DNA from: Astrocystis sublimbata
Taxonomy: Eukaryota; Ascomycota; Sordariomycetes; Xylariales; Xylariaceae
Assembly (NCBI GenBank): GCA_022453515.1
Contig: JAJNNY010000001.1
Location: 434,001 to 498,000 of the forward strand
Length of the DNA: 64,000 bases
Direction: 5' to 3'
The notes beneath the pieces are model-generated. The model made no database searches and had not been told where the DNA came from. It worked only from the letters and a program-made list of their open reading frames with translations. Shown here one piece after another: positions 62,515 through 64,000 of the stretch. Numbering within the stretch: position 1 is the stretch's first letter; each line of letters begins with the position of its first letter. The translations under genes were made by a program, and so were the position numbers.

Positions 62515-64000
62515 ATGGCGGCCTATTTCCAGTCCTTCTGGACCTCTAGCATGCCCAAGCGTCTGCTTCGATATGTCTTGTACAAATTAGACTACTTCGA
62601 CACCGATGCTCTAGATTTAGACAAAATCGACGTTGCATGGGGCCAAGCTGGTCACTTAACATGGCAAGACGTCGGCATCAAGATCGAGGTGAGTTGGCAA
62701 CCCCCGCCACTGCATCGCCGTTGCCTTGAGCCAATACACAGAGCAGAGGACTGACTGAGACCCGTCCATAGAAACTGGAGAAACTCCTGAACCTGCCCCC
62801 GTCCATCGAGATCCAGAAAGCGAAGGTCCTAGCACTTCGCGTAACCGTCCCTGCTGCCATCCATTCGAGCCCCATACGCGTCGAAGCTGATGGCGTCGAG
62901 ATCAAACTCAGGATCGTGTCCCCAGAAGAGTTGAAGGCTACACGGAGAGGAACACACAGACAGACTGCCACCCGCACGTCCCCATCATCGCCGCACGACG
63001 ACGCCGTCCCACATGCCATCGACCTGGCCCAGTCGTTTCTGGAAACTCAGCCCCGCGGAGAGAAGGAAGAGCTCCAGGCTGCGCTCAATGCCCAAACCCA
63101 TGATTTGGCTGCATCGGCGTCGAGCAGCGAAGATGGCAGCGAAGACGACTATGGCTTTGGCACAGGGCAGTCCCTGTCACTGCCCGCCTTCCTCGCCAAC
63201 TTTCTCCAGGGTATAGTAGACCGACTTGAACTCACAATCAAAGGCGTGGCTTGCTACCTCGACGTAGAAGTTCCTCTGGAAACCAATCCATCGACAAATG
63301 AAGTAGTCACGCTTCGATTAGCCTTGGACGAGATCAATGCTGAGGGTGTTACCACAGCCAAGATAGGGGACAGCACTGCTGATCTTGGCTCAGCTGCTAT
63401 TCACAAAAATGGCAAGCGATTCGTGGAACTGAACCGGATACGGCTTGCTCTTATATCTGAGGCCGACGTCTTTTCAGCACTGTCCCGAACCTCGTCCATG
63501 CCCTCTTCTGCGGGAGCAGCATCCCCAGTCGTGACGAGTCACCGACCGTTGTCTCGAACCGCTACGTCTCAACCAATAATTCCCTTAGGCGGGCATTTGG
63601 CCGACTCTGCGGATCTAGGGTATAGCCAATATCGACCCATGATGGATAGCGAAGATGCTTTTGATATTCCATATGACCTTGGTAGCTTGGGAGACGACCC
63701 GGAAGTCGACCTAGAAGACGAGGAAACAAGGTCTACTCCATCAACTCCGCGGGCACCCACTACTCACAATTCAACGCACAGCTTGCCAAGGGCAGCACCA
63801 TCTATTCGTCCGGCGCAGTCAGCAGTGATAGCTAGTCAAGATCTATGGACTGAGCCACCTGGACCGTCTTCATCTGAACATGTGCTTGACCGGTTGGGCC
63901 GCTGGGGTGCAATGTCTACGGGGCCCGTAAGCGATGATGTAGATCCTACCACCTCGTCTAGTCAGAGCGCTGGATCACCGACATCAACTACACGAAATCT
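62515..64000 (+). CDS. ATG2: Autophagy-related lipid-transfer protein ATG2, 5' part only
   Basis: Exon 1 (62515-62688) ends at GAG|GTGAGT and exon 2 starts at 62772 (CCATAG acceptor) and runs past the right edge; about 467 residues are visible of a protein that is normally around 2000. The start MAAYFQSFW...KRLLRYVLYKLDYF, then LDLDKIDVAWGQAGHLTWQDVGIKIE and KLEKLLNLPPSIEIQKAKV, is the chorein-like N-terminal domain that begins the long hydrophobic groove of bridge-like lipid transfer proteins. After residue 115 the sequence turns Ser-rich and disordered, with a conserved island SLPAFLANFLQGIVDRLELTIKGV. Atg2 moves phospholipid from ER to the growing isolation membrane with Atg18 and Atg9. 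No frame break is seen in the part present. Confidence 0.93.

Overview
The window reads as nuclear DNA of a filamentous ascomycete (Pezizomycotina, most likely a Sordariomycete). The evidence is short introns of about 50-120 bp with GTRNGT donors, CTAAC-like branch sites and YAG acceptors; fungal-specific families (PTH11-type rhodopsin-like receptors, BCS1-like AAA ATPases, a reducing polyketide synthase relic, a GH6 cellulase); and long gene-poor intergenic stretches. Species cannot be read from the sequence.

Layout. 0-8 kb is an accessory, decayed block: an alpha/beta hydrolase (853-2067, -), a five-helix PTH11-like gene (2909-3996, -) and a broken polyketide synthase (5381-7156, +). At 8-11 kb lie a C2H2 zinc-finger regulator and a weak hypothetical. 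At 13.7-17.9 kb a BCS1-like AAA ATPase and a flavin monooxygenase converge. From about 18 to 33.4 kb the DNA is gene-poor, with three islands: a multi-helix membrane protein (20.3-21.5 kb), a truncated glutamine-dependent NAD+ synthetase pseudogene (24.66-25.88 kb) and an intronless HxxxD acyltransferase (29.0-30.4 kb). A full-length PTH11-like gene follows at 33.4-34.7 kb.

From 37.4 kb rightward the content becomes dense and conserved: a TDT-type dicarboxylate/sulfite transporter, a secreted GH6 cellobiohydrolase, OST3/OST6, a long nuclear-looking coiled-coil protein, a second multi-helix protein distantly related to the one at 20 kb, mitochondrial rRNA methyltransferase MRM2, an MFS exporter, a cytochrome b5-acyl-CoA dehydrogenase fusion, a flavin amine oxidase and the 5' part of the autophagy gene ATG2, which runs off the right edge. 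The core genes serve unrelated housekeeping roles (N-glycosylation, mitochondrial ribosome, autophagy); I see no operon-like logic among them.

The most notable observations are two previously hidden pseudogenes (NAD+ synthetase glutaminase half; KS-KR-ACP remnant of a PKS), a family of palindromic TACCTAGGTA elements found only between genes, a nine-codon exon carrying the SAM-binding loop of MRM2, an upstream ORF before ATG2, and a PTH11-like receptor that has lost the region of helices 4-5 yet keeps an open frame. I found no convincing wholly new system. Splice sites were placed by eye from donor/acceptor sequence, frame continuity and family resemblance; no search was run.
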